Source: Ophioderma brevispina (lineage: Eukaryota > Echinodermata > Ophiuroidea > Amphilepidida > Ophiodermatidae). Taken from it: 64,000 nucleotides of DNA. The notes under the pieces are model-generated. The model made no database searches. It saw only the letters and a list, made by a program, of their open reading frames with translations, and had not been told where the DNA came from. This document shows positions 23,861-36,200 of this stretch, in pieces. The DNA lies in the NCBI GenBank assembly GCA_023653785.1, contig JAMKCH010012780.1, positions 1-64,000 on the forward strand. Reading direction: 5' to 3'. Position 1 is the stretch's first letter, and the number at the start of each line of letters is the position of its first letter. Made by a program: the position numbers and the translations under genes.

Positions 23861-24211
23861 ATGGTATTCTGGAGTAGCAAAAGATCGCACATTGAATTCA
23901 GTTCATGTAATTTGATTGTGCTGTTGTTTGTAACTATTGTAATCCTGTCCCAGCCCTCCCATGCAACTTTCAACATAGAATTTGATGCTGCATCTCTGCA
24001 AGTGTATGTCGACAGCGTCAAGGTCATTGACCATTCGGCAGATTCTCCGTTTGTTTTTGTTGGAGTAGGAGACTACGCTTTTGTTAGCCACTTGGGTAAT
24101 TTCAATACCAGTGATTATGTGGAAGAACGGATCAAACTGGTGGATTTTAACGTGAGCGAAACTGGTGACGGGATAGTGGAGGTAGCGTTTCATCGTGATG
24201 GACAATTAATG
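23861..24211 (+). CDS. Sulfoquinovosidase exon 1: signal peptide and N-terminal beta domain
   Basis: 117 codons, open, ending in phase 0 at a strong donor (AATG|GTAAGA). Residues 1-35 form a signal peptide: charged start, hydrophobic core NLIVLLFVTIVIL at 17-29, then a small-residue cleavage site after Ser-His-Ala, with the mature protein beginning Thr-Phe-Asn. The following part (SPFVFVGVGD, GNF..SDYVEERIKL) aligns with the YihQ N-terminal segment PCLWIGSGIADIDMFRGNF. The ATG at 23861 is chosen because the next in-frame Met (residue 117) is after the signal peptide and the conserved block. Just upstream, TTTCTATAG|AC with a pyrimidine tract looks like a 3' splice site ending at 23858, so a 5' UTR exon may lie further upstream. 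Confidence 0.85.
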
Positions 24212-27200
24212 GTAAGAATAGAATATATATATTTTGTTCATTACAATTGATGGACGATTAATGGTAACCGTGGGGGGGGGGTGCATGGGGTGCCTGCCCA
24301 AATTTCACTAAAGGGGAAAAGGTCCACCTTTTGCTGAATTTTTGCATAAAAAGGTCCAAAAATTAAAGAAATTTTGACAAGCATGTCCACTTTTTGGTGA
24401 TGAGATATTCAAAAAGTCCAAATAAGGACCATTTTAGGGTGGCTAGGTCCGCTTTTACCAAAAAAGGTCCACTTATACCAAAAAAGTCCACTTTTTCGAA
24501 GTCCCGCACCCCACAAAATAAATACTGCGTACGGCCCTGTATATCTTTAAGGGGTTAAGCAGCGATAATGTAAGAAGATAGGAAAAATTTGGAAGTGTAT
24601 TACATTTGTTTATAAATCAGATTATTTACTTAATTAGCCATTCCAGCAAGTAGCAAAAAAAAAAAAAAAATCCTTGGATTATTGTGATTTTTTTTAATGT
24701 TCAAATTGCAATATCCCTTTAATAACAAGTACAGTGTGTATGTTGTAGACTTAAAGCGCATAATAATAGTGGTTATGATAATGTTCTTATTAAATATTAA
24801 ATTTTACTGCACCTGTGTATACTTGTGGTAATTAAAATACGGTACTGCAGGATATACTGACCATCAGAGGGTGATGTATTGAGCCCATCCCACAATGCAC
24901 CAGTTTTGTGAAATTTCACCTCAAGAAGGTCACATGATGTGATTCCATACACAAAAACCCTGACATTTACACTCATTTTAGCTCACAAAGCACTAGTAGG
25001 GCCTACTTCTAGGGGATTTTTAGCATGATCATGAAATGTTTTGTGGTTCTTGAACACCGCCCCTATAAGTATTGACATGTGTTTAGTAGAGTGCAGTATA
25101 GGCACATTGCATTGCATTATGGGATTGGTTCAACAGCCTCTGATTGACCATTAACAATAATGATTCATATGGGGTCAACAGACAGCAATATGCACACACC
25201 CAATGCAAATAGGCATATGCACCCAGCTGTGAATGGATTTGATAATTAATGGTCGGGGCAGGAAAATGACATACAGCTAACGCCAGAATTATCAATCTGT
25301 TTTGCAGTATGTTATATTTGTGTGTAAAAATATAAATGTATTAGCTTGTATTCTTCCAAGGCCCTAGGCTTCTATGAGATTTTGGCCTGAAATTATGCTT
25401 CAGGAACATGGTCCTGGAGCATAAATAATCTGGAGAAATTCAACTTAGAATTCTAAGTCAAATTTGAATGCTCATGCTCCAGGAGTGAGCATATGGCAAA
25501 TATGCTCTTAAGAGCAGTATTTTACTTAGAATATTTCTTTACTGCTTCAGGAGCATATTTGCCATATTGTCCTGGAGCACTGAACATTCAAATATGCTCC
25601 AGGAGCATATCGAGGGTTGACAATCAGACAGATGTAACTCAACACGGAAAGAAATATTATAGAATTTCTTTAATTCTGCTGTTTATAATTAAAAAAATTG
25701 TTCTTTGTTTATATGTTTGCTTACAGTACCATATATGAGCTTTGTAAGATGTTTACATTTTGAGTAATGAATAGATTGCTTAGTAGAAAATATTAAACAT
25801 CACATTTCTCAAAGCAGTATTACAGCAGAATTAAAGAAATTCTTTAATATTTCTTTCAGTGCTGAGTTACGTCCTTCTGATTTTCAACCTTCGATAATCA
25901 AATAATTATGGTCATGGAGCATATTTGACTTACAATATATTTTCCAGATAATTTAATGCTCCAGGAGCATATGCTCCAGGAGCATAGTTAAATATGCTCC
26001 TGGAGCATATTTGACTTAGAATATTTGTCCAGATTATTTATGCTCCAGGAACATGTGCTCCAGGACCACATGCTCCTGGAGCATAATTTTGGGCCAAGGA
26101 TCATTCAGTGACAGAGAAGTCATTGCAAAATATATTATGGGTCTTTGGGTGAGAGAAAAACAAATTGCCCATAAATAGGAAGTTATTTTGGGGTTGGCTG
26201 ACAAATTTGCTCATTTTTTTTTTAAATGGAGGTCTTTGAGGGACAATTAGTGAAACCATAATGGCCTCAACTCCCAGCTCAAACTACTGTGGATGGGGTT
26301 TGTACTATGTCAGGGAAGGTCAACAAAATAATCAGATAATGTATATGCTCTGTCATGGGATCTAAAACTTTCAGCCTTCCCTCTCCTGACATACTTACTG
26401 CCTTATTATCGGTCGCGTAGCGACAGTATATTACTTTTACTCGGGCCATTTTGGGGCCGTTTTTTGTTCGCGGATCTCCGTAAATGTCGGGCAATTTCGG
26501 CCGGTGAAAATGGTACGTGCAAATTACTGTCATGCTGGTGTTTGACCCCCTAGAAATTGTCGGTGTAATTCTTTAGCTTAAAGTTTTTTAGGTAAAAAAC
26601 AGTGTCTTTTGTAAAATTTGTTTTTATTTAAATGGAAAGTTTGGGTTTGTTTACTGGATTTTGAAGTATGTACGAGATCAGCATCCATGCTGTAAAGCTG
26701 TATAGGAAAAATTGCGCTTTCTAGAAAGCGGATTTTGTTTAAAATGTGTATATGTGTAGTGAACCAAAAAAACATAAATATTGCTGCCAAAAAAGGAAAT
26801 TAGTGCTGGTTGTTTCCCCTGATTCCCTCGGGCGATTTGTAACATAGGGTAGTTGGTTAAGTAACTGTGCTAATAGCGGGTAGTTTGAGGTTACTCTAAA
26901 TGGACACTCCACATTGGGAGTCGTTCACCCGGGCTATGACGTGTCAAGCAAAATAGCGGGGGTACGTGGAAGAGCTTTTGAGAAAGTAACCAATGATATA
27001 ATGTGCAGCCCCCGGAGGACGAACCTCACGTCATTAATTTGTGTGGCATTTCCCACCAATAATTATGTTCGATTTTTAGCTGGAACCTGCAATATTTTTG
27101 TACATGATAGTATGGGGCCTATCTCGCCAATCCCTTTTCTATGAAGATCGGCAGTATAAAACCAGATTATGGTGAGACGTTCATATAGAATCCCTTGAGC

Positions 27201-30200
27201 AAATGAGGTATTACAATTGATCCGTCATGCGCGGTATGACTTGTGCCAGTAGTGCTTGAACGGAATGAATGGCATACCTTAATTTGCATAATGGACTTCT
27301 ACCGTGGTCCCAACAAAAACGCAAAACACTGTGTGGCAGGCGACATAAGTTTTGAACAAAAGCCTGTGACTACTGTGTTATGTTGTAAGTACGAGGGACG
27401 GTTAGAATATCCATGACAAAGTTAATAAAGGTAGAGTCAATGGTTTTTTAAGATATGCTCCAACAATCAAGAACCCGCAAACCCATTGTACAAAAATGAG
27501 GAGCTGCTAGCTGGTAACCACACGACTAGCAATGAAGAACAGAATGGCAAATACAATAGGATTGCAATCAACATACCCAAATTTCTTGCAGAACAACTTC
27601 TACGGGGTCAAATGACTGCATTTACATAATTATTATTAACTGATAATGATAAAAAATAATTCATTGGTGTTTATTGATAAAACTTAATGGCTTGTGTGTC
27701 AAGACGAGATAAAAACTGACTAAGAGTCAAGGCAAAACTCCACATACATAAAATGCTAAATGCGTTGCTGCACTTGCTTGTTACTGAAATAATGTTACAT
27801 TCTCAACTTATGAAAGTAAAACCTATATGTTTTCAACATAAAATTAAATAACAATGTAAGTTATTATTTTCATTCTGTCATTAAAATTTTGGGTTAAGAT
27901 AACTATTTGTGTGCCGTACCAAATGATGATGCATTATTAGCTCTATAGAGCGTAATTCCAATGCTGTCTTATTTAGACAATCTGAAGAGTTTGTTGATCA
28001 TACATTCCTAGTTCGATCTTTTAAGTGTGTTAAAAGGAATGTTTTAGCTGTTAACAAATGGACACATTCAGAATGTATATCTTTGTAATAGCTGTCTTTA
28101 AAAAAAGGAAAATGGTGGTTTGGACTTAGAGATTCATATCGGTGGTTCTGGGTGCAAAGTTACAGTGCCGTATTTGTGTTAATAGCACCTCAATTTGTGA
28201 AATGGGTCTGAGGTACTTCGTTCAGGGGTCATATCTTAAAAAAATATTTACTCTACTTTGAACTTTTCAGGGATATTAGCTAAACAGTCCCGAGTTACCT
28301 TACGACAAAGAATAAGTAGTCACGTGCTTTTGTTCAAAACTTATGGCGCCTGCCACCAAGTGTTGCGTTTTTTTTTTGGGACACACGGTGTATGACCCCG
28401 TCTACCCTGTTGTTCGTGTTTCCCTTGCCCCCCCCCCGCAATGCGTTGCGGTACCCTAGCGAACCGTTGCCCCCGCCCTGCAGCCCGCCCCTGGTAGCTT
28501 CCTCCATAGCTCTGTCCCTTGCTTCCTTACCCATAGGCCTGTTGGTCTGGGTTCGCCTTCCCCCTTTGGGTGCTTTTTTTTTGGGGGGGGGGTTATCTTT
28601 GGCCTTTATTTTCGCCCTTTATTGTGGGTGTCCCCAGCCCTTTTTTTCGCCTCTGCCCCTCCCCAACCTTCCTCCCTTCGGCCTCCCGCTCCCCCAAAGC
28701 CAATTAACCCCCATCACTGCATGGACTCCACTACCCCCTGGCCTGCCCGCCCGCCACCACGCTCAGTCCACCTTCCCCTCCAGCCCATGCCATCCTCATC
28801 AACAGCTGAGCACATCATACACACACATAATTTAAACACTGCACCCCAACTCCAACTCCGTGTACAGCTAGTCTTAGCAGCTTTCCAAATAACTCGTACA
28901 ATACAAAAGAATAATCACTAATTACAGCTAGTCTATCGCGCCTTCCCCCCAAAACCGGAATTAGACATATAAATGAAGAACGGGAACCAAAGAAAAGGGG
29001 AAAAGAAAAAAGCAGAGACAAAAGAAAAGAAAGAAAACACAAAAGTAAGAAAAAAATAAAAGCCAAAATGGTAAGAAAAATACAAATAAACGGGAGATAT
29101 AATAAAACATATTTTAAAAATTAATAAATCCAAAGCCGTGTACACAAATAAGTATAAATATACTCATAAAATGAAAATAACTTAAATAATAACACTAAAC
29201 AAAATAAAGATGATTAAATAAGTAAAAATAAAACAAAGTAATAAACACAAATACAATTACAAAATTAAAAACCAAAATTTTTGAATAAATACAAATATAG
29301 TAAATAGTTACAATAAAAAATTTGAAATAAATAAACAAATTAAAGAGACTAAATAGGTAAATAAAAAACTAAATTAATAATAAAGAAATGAACACATTAC
29401 AATTACATAATTAAAAACAAAATAAAACACTTTTTGAATAAAAATATAGACCATTAATAAATTAAAAATCAAAATAAACAAAGAATATAAAAAATCTTTA
29501 TAAATAAACAAAAACAAAAGGAAGGAATGTTCGCGAATGAAATTTCATTATTGTAAACCATTGCGTCATTATTCCAAGCCAATTGTCAAAAAACTTACAG
29601 CTTCAATTCTGGACATCCATTCACCTTACAAACCTTGCAGGTGTGTATATATCAGACCAAACTTGCAAGTCGCTGAACATGCGGCCACGGAATTACAATT
29701 CTCTTGACATCAATGCAAACAATCTCTAAAACAATTGCAGGAAAACGTCGCTTCCAATTCAACAGGGTTGACAATTTAGCAAAAGTTTGCAAAAATTTTC
29801 ACACAAATAGGGGTTTTTGGGGTGAACATTTTCCCCAAAATTGGAAAAAATGTGGGGTCTTTGGGCGAATTTTCAAAAATATATGGGGTCTTGAGTTACC
29901 GCCGAGACGGGGGGGGGGGGGTTAAAGGGGGGAGGCGCCCGGGTCCTAAAGGGCCCGGGATCCTAGGGGGCCCGTGTTGAAAAAATAAAAGTTCAGCCTT
30001 TGTGGTTGTGACAAAAGTCAGAGAGGGAGCGAAAGTGATGAGAGGGGTGGAGAGGAGAGAGAGAGAGAGATTTGGTGGATGGATACAGGGGGCCAGTTTC
30101 TCCCTCCCAGCCTCGGGCTGCTTCATAATATGAACTCTCCATGAACACTCTATATTTTATTATTTGAAACAAACAAACAAAACCCCAAATACACAAACAC

Positions 30201-33200
30201 ACAATTTTACATTTTTTTTAAAAACCATTATCTACCTCTATCATTAAAAAAGTTGAAACACTTACAAAACTTCTAGTTGTTCTTTAAAGGTTTCATGAGA
30301 AAATATGTTTTGGAAAGTGAATTTGCAAGGGTTCGAGGCACCCCCTCCCTCCACCCCACCCCTGATGCCGTCTCCATAACACACTCTACATGTGATTCAT
30401 TCAAACAAAAAAACCATTCAGTTGCATCAAACTACACTATATACATGATTCACACACCCGCTCGCAGCCACTGTAACTTCAAAATCTTTCCCCCGGTATG
30501 GGGGTTTTGGAAAACAAAGTTGGTTTAAAAGGGGCCCGTAACTCCAAGTTCCCCCAGGGCCGCAAGTCTCTTGGAGGCCCTGGTCTTTGTCAACAGTGAT
30601 GCGAAAATGGGGGTCTTAACAGCCTTAATATATATGCGTCACTTCCAAGAGGAGTGCCCCCCCCCCACCGCGGGCTAAATTAACTTTGTTATCATCAAAA
30701 TGCATTTCAGTGGACATAAAAAGAACCGTCATGGCACTTACAAACGTTCAAGAACTGATGCCAATTGTTGCCCACCTGTACAATGATACGAAGTAGGTGA
30801 GAAGGTATAATATAATAGTGCCAAAAATATAATTGTTCGTTTTTTTTTAAAGAAAAAGTGGCAAAGATCACAGGGTGTTATAATACATCTGTGTGTGCGT
30901 GTATTACTCTCTAAAATGAAAGAGTTGAAACATCACTCTGAATTTCGAGTAATTTTAAATTAACTCTAATCGAGTGGCCTTTTAGCTCTAAAAGAGCGAG
31001 AAAAATGGCAACCGGACACCTTAACTCGAGGTGACCAAGCTCACTCTGTTACCGAGTGGCTCAAAATGCCACTCTTCTTCAGAGTTGAAGACCAATCTGA
31101 AAAACTCTTTTTTATTGACCGGATTTTAGCTCTAAAAGAGTGAGAAAATGCTCACTCTTTTTCGGAGTGAACTAACGGCCAATCAGAAACGCCGCAAATC
31201 GTTTTGTGATTATTTTTCGAACAACATGGCGGCAACGAGTTATGTGAGACCGTCAGCAAACGGTTTATTGACGACGTTGAATTAGTGAAGAAATCATAGA
31301 TATATTCACGGGTGAGTATATTGGATGTGTACGGTCACTAGTTCATAGCATTACAGACAAATGTGAGAAGCATTACATGTTATTTACGTATTATCACTAG
31401 TACATCAAGGTTAGTCTGCGCACGGCTAGGACTTACACATGTACAAAAACGACACAATCCAGAATGTCACAGGCATGGCATGCCATGATCATACACGTCA
31501 TGCATGCGACACAATCATGAATGTCTCACTGAATCATGCATGCCAATGATGCGCCACAATATTCATTTCATGTCACGATGCTATGAAATATGACTACACA
31601 TACAATCTACTCACCAAACAAAACAAAATCCACAAAGAATCACATCTCTATAAGAGTGACTAGTTTACTCTAAAAAGGAGTTATCAGTTAACTCTTTCCT
31701 TAGATTATTTTGTTCACTCTTTATTTGAGTGGATCTCACTAAAAAGAGCGTCACTCAGTGGCTTTTTTGGAGTGCGTTTTCACTCTTTTAGAGTGTTTGT
31801 TCACTCTTCGGTTAAGAGAGTAGGATAAATCAATTTACTTTCCTTGAGCCAGTGGCTCTTCAGATGGTAGTAGGCGCCTATGACTTGTGGAACCATTTCA
31901 AGAGCCATGCATTTGACCAAAGACTTGGCATAATGTATGTTGGTGGGAATTTCTGACAAATGGCAGCTATTGTATTACTAGCTTGTGTCACTCACCCAAG
32001 AGTTATGTCATGGGCCCTTAAAACACTTTTTTTAAAGCCACTATCAGCAATTTTTCAAAATGTAAAAAAGTGCGCCCCCCCTATTTTTCATCAAGTGCAT
32101 TTTTTTGCGCTGTTGTATTGGATATTGTGTAGTAAAGATCCTGTAAGTGCAATGCTAAACAAACCGTATTTGTCAGAAAATGGTGATTTTTAGCTTAGTT
32201 TACTAATAAAGTCGGGATCCAACTTTTTTAGGTGTTCGATAGGAAACAAGCGCAAATGCATCTCAGGACGCTTTTAAAATTGTCTTTAGTGCAAGGGGGG
32301 AAAGTCACTTTTTGCTTAATTTTTGCATAAAAGATCCAAAATTTAGAAAAATTTTACCCCAAATTGTCCACTTTTTGGTGTGATGAGATGTTCAAAAAGC
32401 CCAAAAAAGGAACATTTTAGGGGGCTAGGTCCAATTGTACAAAAAAAAATCCACTGTTACAAAAAAAGTCCACTTTTGTTTGTCGCGCTGAACGAATGTT
32501 CATGGAGGCCCATATAGTCCAAATTATGTGTGTCCGTTATGTCAGGGTGTCTGTATGTCCGTATGTTCGTATGACTCGTGAAAACTTTTTTAAAAATGCT
32601 ATGCCCAGGGGGGCCTAAAAGCTATCCCCGATTACTTCAAAATTGATAGGATGCTAGAGGGAGGGTGCTGCAGTATTATGTGTAGCTTTGGCTGCATGAT
32701 TTTGCATATTCATGAATTTAATGAGCTTATTTGCATATTTTTAAGAAAATTGCGGTTTTAACCTTTTTTGAAATGCTCTGCTGGCTAAACGATATCCCGA
32801 TTTACTTCACACTGGGGGTGATAGGGTGCTAGAGGAGGGGCCAGAATATTATGTGTCGCTTTTGGTGCATATTTGCGTAATCATGAATAGTAAAGCTTAT
32901 ATTGGCCGAGTCGAAATGATAACCATTAACCGGACAGAGTTGTGTGCAAGTTATCTGGAGGTTCGTATAAGGTGTATAATGATGTAATTGTGGAAGGAAG
33001 CGGGTTAAAGAGTTCGCGACCTGATTAGATGTTGGGCATAATTGCGGACAAATTACATATGCAAATGAGCTAAGTTAAAATGCAAAAAATCAGCGTAATC
33101 GCTAATATTTTGAAACGGTACATCGGATATGCAAATTCCTTAACTGCACGAAAACCCATTATGGTTGCGCATCTTCTTGCCTTGAAAGTTTCCGGATACA

Positions 33201-36200
33201 CGGGCCTCTTAGGTATGGCAAATGAGCTAATTAAATATGCGTAATTGCTGATCGCTAAAAGGGTTACATCGGCTATGCAAAATCCTTGGACAAGCAAAAC
33301 TACTATACCATACATCTATGGGTGTGTGAAATATATGGAGGGGAAGGGGGGGGTGTTGGGGAGGGGGCAGGGTGGGGTGTTGAGAGGAGGTAGGGTGGAG
33401 GGTTGGGGAGGAGGCAGGGGGGGGGGTGTTGGGGAGGGGGAAGGGTGGGGTGTTAATGTGGAGATTTTGGGTGTTAGTGAGTGAGGTGGGGTTGCGTCGG
33501 GGAGGAGGGGTGCGTCGGGAGGGGTTGGTGCGTGGGCATTGGGGTAGGGGTCGGGGTGGTGGTGTACGTGGGGGTGGGTGCATCGGGGAAGGGTGGGGTG
33601 CCGTCGGTGAGGGGCCAGGGGACTTATGTGAACCTTGAGTGACCGTTTCTGTGACTTTGTGGACCTTGGGGAACTTCTTGTGATCTGATGACCTCATGGG
33701 GACTTGTGGCCTTGTGTGACCTTGGTGACCTTCATGTGACTTGAGACCTTGTGTGCCTTTGTGACTGGTGACTTGGTGACTTTTGTGACCCCATGTGACC
33801 TTTGACCCCATGACCGTTGGTGACCCATGTGACCTTGTGACCCCATGTGACCTTGTGACCCCATGTGATCTTTGTGACCCCATGCGACCTTTGGACCCCC
33901 ATGTGACCTGTGACCCATTGTAACCTTGTTGAACCCATGTGACCTTTGTGACAAATGTGACCTTGGTGACCACAGGGACCGTTGTGCCCCATGTGCCTTT
34001 TGACCTCTGTGAACCCATTAACCTTGGTGACCTCATGTCACTTGGTCCATTCACAAATTGGTGTTTGGTGCGGGTAGGGTCCTGGGGGTTAGGTAGGGTC
34101 CAAGATGGGATGCGAAGGGGAGAGGGTGGGGGTTGGGAGTCAGGGAGGGGGAACGGGGTGCAATCGGGGGAAGGGGCGTCGGGGAGGGGGGGCGGGGTGC
34201 TCGGGGGGACACGGGTGGGGTGGGGCGGGGGGTGGGGTGACCTCAGTGGCCCTTGGTGACCTCATGTGACCTTTGTGATCCATGGGACCTTTGTAACACT
34301 TCTCTCCAGTGATCGGTTCTCTTCATCATTTGCCAAACTTCATCACAAAGCAAGTGATCGCACAACCAGGCGACACTTGCGGTCCGAGAAACCGCCTTTG
34401 TTCGAAGTCAAGCACCCCCCCCCAATAAATCCGTGTTACGGGCCCTGCCTTTAGTGTCTGTTTTTCACAAAGATAGTAATAGAAGGGTTGATGTCCTCAC
34501 ACTAGCAATTTAGAGGCAAAATGGCATGTATGAATGGAAAAAAATATTGAGTATGGCTTAATATAGGATTGATTGGTGCTGCGTTTTACTCATCTGTTGT
34601 ACTTTGCTTTGTAAAATAAACTAAAATTGACGTCATGATTTCTATTTACAACTACACAGGAACAACGGCAAAAGTCAGTGATGAAGACAATCACAATAAC
34701 GTGATAGTTTTTTATGCTCTCATGATGGATACAACCACTCTGGATCGTCTTTATGTGAGGAAGAGAACATGTTTACGGAGGGGGGAACAGTTATCCTACT
34801 TGAATTGAGAGGAACACGTTTCCAATCTGGGATCAGGAACAGGTAAAACATTCCTGGGGAAGGGGGAATCAAGCTGTCCTGTGCCATCAAGGATTTCAAG
34901 AGTAATTCAAAATGATATGGGACTCAAATGAGGGTCTCAGAAGTGAATTTATAGAGGTTACACACATATTAAAAGGTGTTTTTAGAATAAGATTGGTGAA
35001 TGAATTAGATCTTGTGCAGGTTGCGTGGAACTAAAATTCACCTAAAAAGGCCTTGCCTGTGGGCATATTGACCCAGTACAAGGGAGTGCCTTCTTCTGGT
35101 GAAAATTCATCATGTACTCATCACTTCATATTGATGAGATGTCATTAATTCTGACTCATCAAGATAGAAAAAAGTTAATAATAATAATAATGAGATTTAC
35201 AGTGCCTTTTACACAAGGATACAAAGCGCTGTTGCCTATTATTACGCTGCTATCAGGAAAGTCACATGATCATTTCACTTATCTGGCCCGGTTAGATGGA
35301 CCCCAAGCACACAATCCCCTTTATCAGCATTAGATTGGAATATTCCCCAAAAATTCCCTACCCCCTTTAGACAGGGACTCCCCCCCCCCAAAAAAATATA
35401 CAAAATAAAATGTTTTAGGCACTATAAAATGTGCTTTTTCCGTGAGAATTTTGACCTATACTTTTTAGCCAGCTAAGCAAAATCCTTGTTTTTATTTACC
35501 ATAAATTGATTGTAATCCTACTTGAACTATTATCAATAGACAAAGGCATAAATAAAAATTGTCTGGTTTACCTAAAGGTTCAAGAAAATGTTAAAAGAGT
35601 GTGGCTCTTGTGGGATTATAACCTGCTTTCAAACAAAACAAAGATCTTGTAGAGATTTTAGAGTGAATTCTGGTTGCCTCCCTGTTTGAATAATTTCTGG
35701 TGCCTTCACTGTTGCGAAATCTTCTGGTGCCTTCACTGTTTGAATAATATTGATTAATATTGGGGGAAATGGGTGGGGGTGACTCACTTTGGAGGAAAAA
35801 CAAAAATCATGAAATCATGTAAATTTCGGAATTTTTCTAGGAAGGAAGTTGGGGACGCCACATGGCTCTGTTGAGGGACAAACATGGACAAATCTCTGAT
35901 GAGGGGAGTGCCAATTTCCCCTACCCCTTTATCCCACTTCCACAAGCATGCCAGGGAGGACATAATGAAGAAACCAGAAACAATCAAGGCCAGGATGGTC
36001 GGTGTTCAAAGCCCCGATTACATTCTTATGGTATTCTACTTATGGAACATGGTAAGGATGAGACAACAGGACTGTTTGGAATTGAATTTTGCTTGACGAC
36101 ATGTATTTTTTGGCAATTGTGACATTATGAAATTATAAATTATTATGACAAGGAGCAGCCACTTTACCATCTTTTTACATTTTAATTTTCAATATAAAGA

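Noticed and set aside
28392..28835. 147-codon open frame, proline-rich
   Set aside because: Pyrimidine-rich low-complexity DNA keeps frames open; no domain or splice context.
33227..34054. 275-codon open frame on the minus strand
   Set aside because: It translates the GTGACC/AGGTCA minisatellite and G-rich blocks into repetitive His/Gly/Ser/Pro protein. Composition explains it.
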